NCBI GenBank assembly: GCA_035713725.1 | Contig: DASTMZ010000231.1 | Coordinates: forward strand, 1 to 21,666 | Direction of reading: 5' to 3' | Length of the DNA stretch: 21,666 nucleotides | Source of the DNA: DASQPR01 sp035713725 | GTDB taxonomy: Bacteria; Actinomycetota; Actinomycetes; Mycobacteriales; Micromonosporaceae | Part shown: positions 20,170-21,666 of the stretch, one piece after another | Layout: each line of letters opens with the position of its first letter | Position numbering within the stretch: position 1 is the first letter of the stretch | Position numbers and translations under genes: made by a program | The notes under the pieces: model-generated | What the model saw: the letters and a program-made list of their open reading frames with translations, nothing else | What the model was told of the DNA's origin: nothing | Database searches by the model: none

Positions 20170-21594
20170 TTGTTCGCCAACGCCGAGGAACTTCTTCGCT
20201 ACGTCAAGAACGAAGGCGTTAAGTTCGTCGATGTCCGTTTCTGTGATCTTCCCGGCATCATGCAGCACTTCAACGTCCCGATCGAGTCGTTCGACGAGGC
20301 GGTGTTCACCGATGGGCTCGCGTTCGACGGCTCATCGATCCGCGGCTTCCAGCAGATCCACGAGTCCGACATGCTTCTGCTGCCGGACGCGGCCACCGCG
20401 TTCGTCGACCCGTTCCGGGTGGAGAAGACGATCGCGCTGAACTTCTTCATCCACGACCCGTTCACCCGCGAGGCCTACTCGCGCGACCCGCGCAACATCG
20501 CGCGCAAGGCGGAAACCTTCCTCGCGTCGAGCGGCATCGCCGACACCGCGTATTTCGGCCCGGAGGCCGAGTTCTACATCTTCGACTCGATCCGGCACGA
20601 GACCGCGTCGAACAAGGCCTACTACTACATCGACTCGGTCGAGGGCTGGTGGAACACCGGCGCCGAGGAGGAGGGCGGCAACCGCGGTCACAAGATCGCG
20701 TACAAGGGCGGATACTTCCCGGTCGCGCCCGTCGATCACTTCTCGGATCTGCGCGACGCGATGGTTCGCCGGCTCGTGGACGCCGGCTTCACCGTCGAGC
20801 GGTCGCACCACGAGGTGGGTACCGCCGGGCAAGCGGAGATCAACTACCGCTTCTCGACGCTGCTGCACGCCGGCGACCAACTGCAGCTGTTCAAGTACGT
20901 CGTGAAGAACACCGCATGGGCGAACGGCAAGACTGCCACGTTCATGCCGAAGCCCCTTTTCGGCGACAACGGATCCGGCATGCATACCCATCAGAGCCTG
21001 TGGCTCGGTGGCGAACCGCTCTTCTACGACGAGACCGGTTATGGCGGACTGTCCGACATCGCGCGCTGGTACGTCGGCGGCCTGCTCTACCACGCGCCGT
21101 CGCTGCTGGCGTTCACGAACCCGACGGTCAACTCGTACCGGCGGCTGGTGCCCGGCTTCGAGGCGCCGGTCAATCTGGTCTACTCGCAGCGCAACCGGTC
21201 GGCGTGCACGCGCATCCCGGTCACCGGTACGAACGCGAAGGCCAAGCGCATCGAGTTCCGCGTGCCGGATCCGTCCAGCAACCCGTATCTGGCGTTCTCG
21301 GCGATGCTGATGGCCGGCCTGGACGGCATCAAGAACAAGATCGAGCCGCCCGAGCCGATCGACAAGGATCTCTACGACCTTCCGCCGGACGAGTTCTCCA
21401 ACGTCCAGCAAGTGCCGGGCACGCTGCCCGACGTACTCACCGCGTTGGAGGCCGACCACGATTACCTGCTCGACGGCGGTGTGTTCACGCCGGACGTGAT
21501 CTCGACCTGGATCGACATGAAGCAGACCAATGAGATCGACCCGATCCGGCTACGCCCGACGCCGCACGAGTTTGCCATGTACTACGACGTCTGA
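20170..21594 (+). CDS. glnA: Type I glutamine synthetase, 474 aa
   Basis: It makes glutamine from glutamate, ammonia and ATP, and is a dodecamer in the cytosol. Hallmarks are VKFVDVRFCDLPGIMQHF at the N-terminus, FDGSSIRGFQ, the metal/substrate segments GPEAEFYIFD and HHEVGTAGQAEINYRF, NGSGMHTHQSL, YRRLVPGFEAP, and FRVPDPSSNPYLAF. Y402 in DKDLYDLPPDE matches the adenylylated tyrosine loop of GSI-beta enzymes, so activity is likely turned down by GlnE-type adenylylation. A TTG start at 20170 with AGGAGG 5 nt upstream is chosen because the family start (FANAEELLRYV) falls there; the upstream frame is leader. A GlnR-like box lies upstream and an intrinsic terminator follows. Confidence 0.97.
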   Translation: MFANAEELLRYVKNEGVKFVDVRFCDLPGIMQHFNVPIESFDEAVFTDGLAFDGSSIRGFQQIHESDMLLLPDAATAFVDPFRVEKTIALNFFIHDPFTREAYSRDPRNIARKAETFLASSGIADTAYFGPEAEFYIFDSIRHETASNKAYYYIDSVEGWWNTGAEEEGGNRGHKIAYKGGYFPVAPVDHFSDLRDAMVRRLVDAGFTVERSHHEVGTAGQAEINYRFSTLLHAGDQLQLFKYVVKNTAWANGKTATFMPKPLFGDNGSGMHTHQSLWLGGEPLFYDETGYGGLSDIARWYVGGLLYHAPSLLAFTNPTVNSYRRLVPGFEAPVNLVYSQRNRSACTRIPVTGTNAKAKRIEFRVPDPSSNPYLAFSAMLMAGLDGIKNKIEPPEPIDKDLYDLPPDEFSNVQQVPGTLPDVLTALEADHDYLLDGGVFTPDVISTWIDMKQTNEIDPIRLRPTPHEFAMYYDV

Positions 21595-21630
21595 GCATTG
21601 CAGCGTCTAAGCATCGTCCGTCGCGAGAAT

Positions 21631-21659
21631 GGGTCCGACCGCACGTCGCGGTCGGACCC
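21631..21659 (+). terminator. Intrinsic terminator of glnA
   Basis: GGGTCCGACCGC (21631-21642) pairs perfectly with GCGGTCGGACCC (21648-21659) around a 5-nt loop, 36 nt after the glnA stop. The following bases, TTCGCTT, are partly T-rich. Confidence 0.85.
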
Positions 21660-21666
21660 TTCGCTT

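Noticed and set aside
1..21666. CRISPR arrays, tRNA/rRNA genes, insertion sequences, phage genes
   Set aside because: No regularly spaced repeats, RNA-gene sequences, transposase motifs or terminal inverted repeats were seen on reading either strand.

Overview
The window comes from a high-GC Gram-positive bacterium of the Actinobacteria. The evidence is very G/C-rich DNA with G/C third codon positions, frequent GTG starts, and a gene order, cobU/T - cobS - gcvT - pepA - lpdA - sucB - TIGR01777 - lipB - lipA - DUF4191 - RDD - glnA, that matches the conserved mycobacterial/streptomycete neighbourhood as I remember it. A more exact placement cannot be read from the sequence alone. No tRNA, rRNA, CRISPR array, IS element or prophage gene was seen.

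Layout. 1-2700 is the more accessory part: a truncated MarR-type regulator (minus), a divergent ankyrin-repeat protein, a ribbon-helix-helix/Doc toxin-antitoxin pair, and a minus-strand pair of a small conserved protein and an M50 site-2-protease-like membrane protein. 2841-5999 is a cobalamin nucleotide-loop operon: a CobU-CobT fusion, CobS and a small conserved protein. 6034-9623 holds a YjbR/MmcQ-like protein, gcvT, leucyl aminopeptidase and a small conserved protein. 9965-16219 is a lipoate-centred block: dihydrolipoyl dehydrogenase (E3), a two-lipoyl-domain E2 acyltransferase, a TIGR01777 epimerase-like protein, LipB and LipA. 16383-21666 carries a DUF4191 membrane protein, an RDD membrane protein, a divergent HTH regulator/MFS exporter pair, and type I glutamine synthetase with a clear intrinsic terminator.

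How it fits together. LipB and LipA make the lipoyl groups used by the E2 protein and, elsewhere, by the glycine cleavage H protein that works with GcvT. LpdA reoxidises those lipoyl groups. CobU/T and CobS activate and attach the lower loop of cobalamin. GlnA assimilates ammonium and has a GlnR-like box upstream.

The most interesting signals are: (i) a repeated start-site grammar, a TANNNT -10 element followed by exactly 6-7 nt and then ATG/GTG, at seven genes, implying leaderless mRNAs, plus one orphan case that would encode a nine-residue peptide ahead of the E2 gene; (ii) a CobT domain that has lost several hallmark motifs of the family while keeping the catalytic-glutamate segment; (iii) clean palindromic operators in two divergent regulator intergenic regions; (iv) tandem hairpins abutting a GlnR-like box upstream of glnA; and (v) two short tandem duplications that straddle stop codons. 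I did not find a convincing wholly new multi-gene system.
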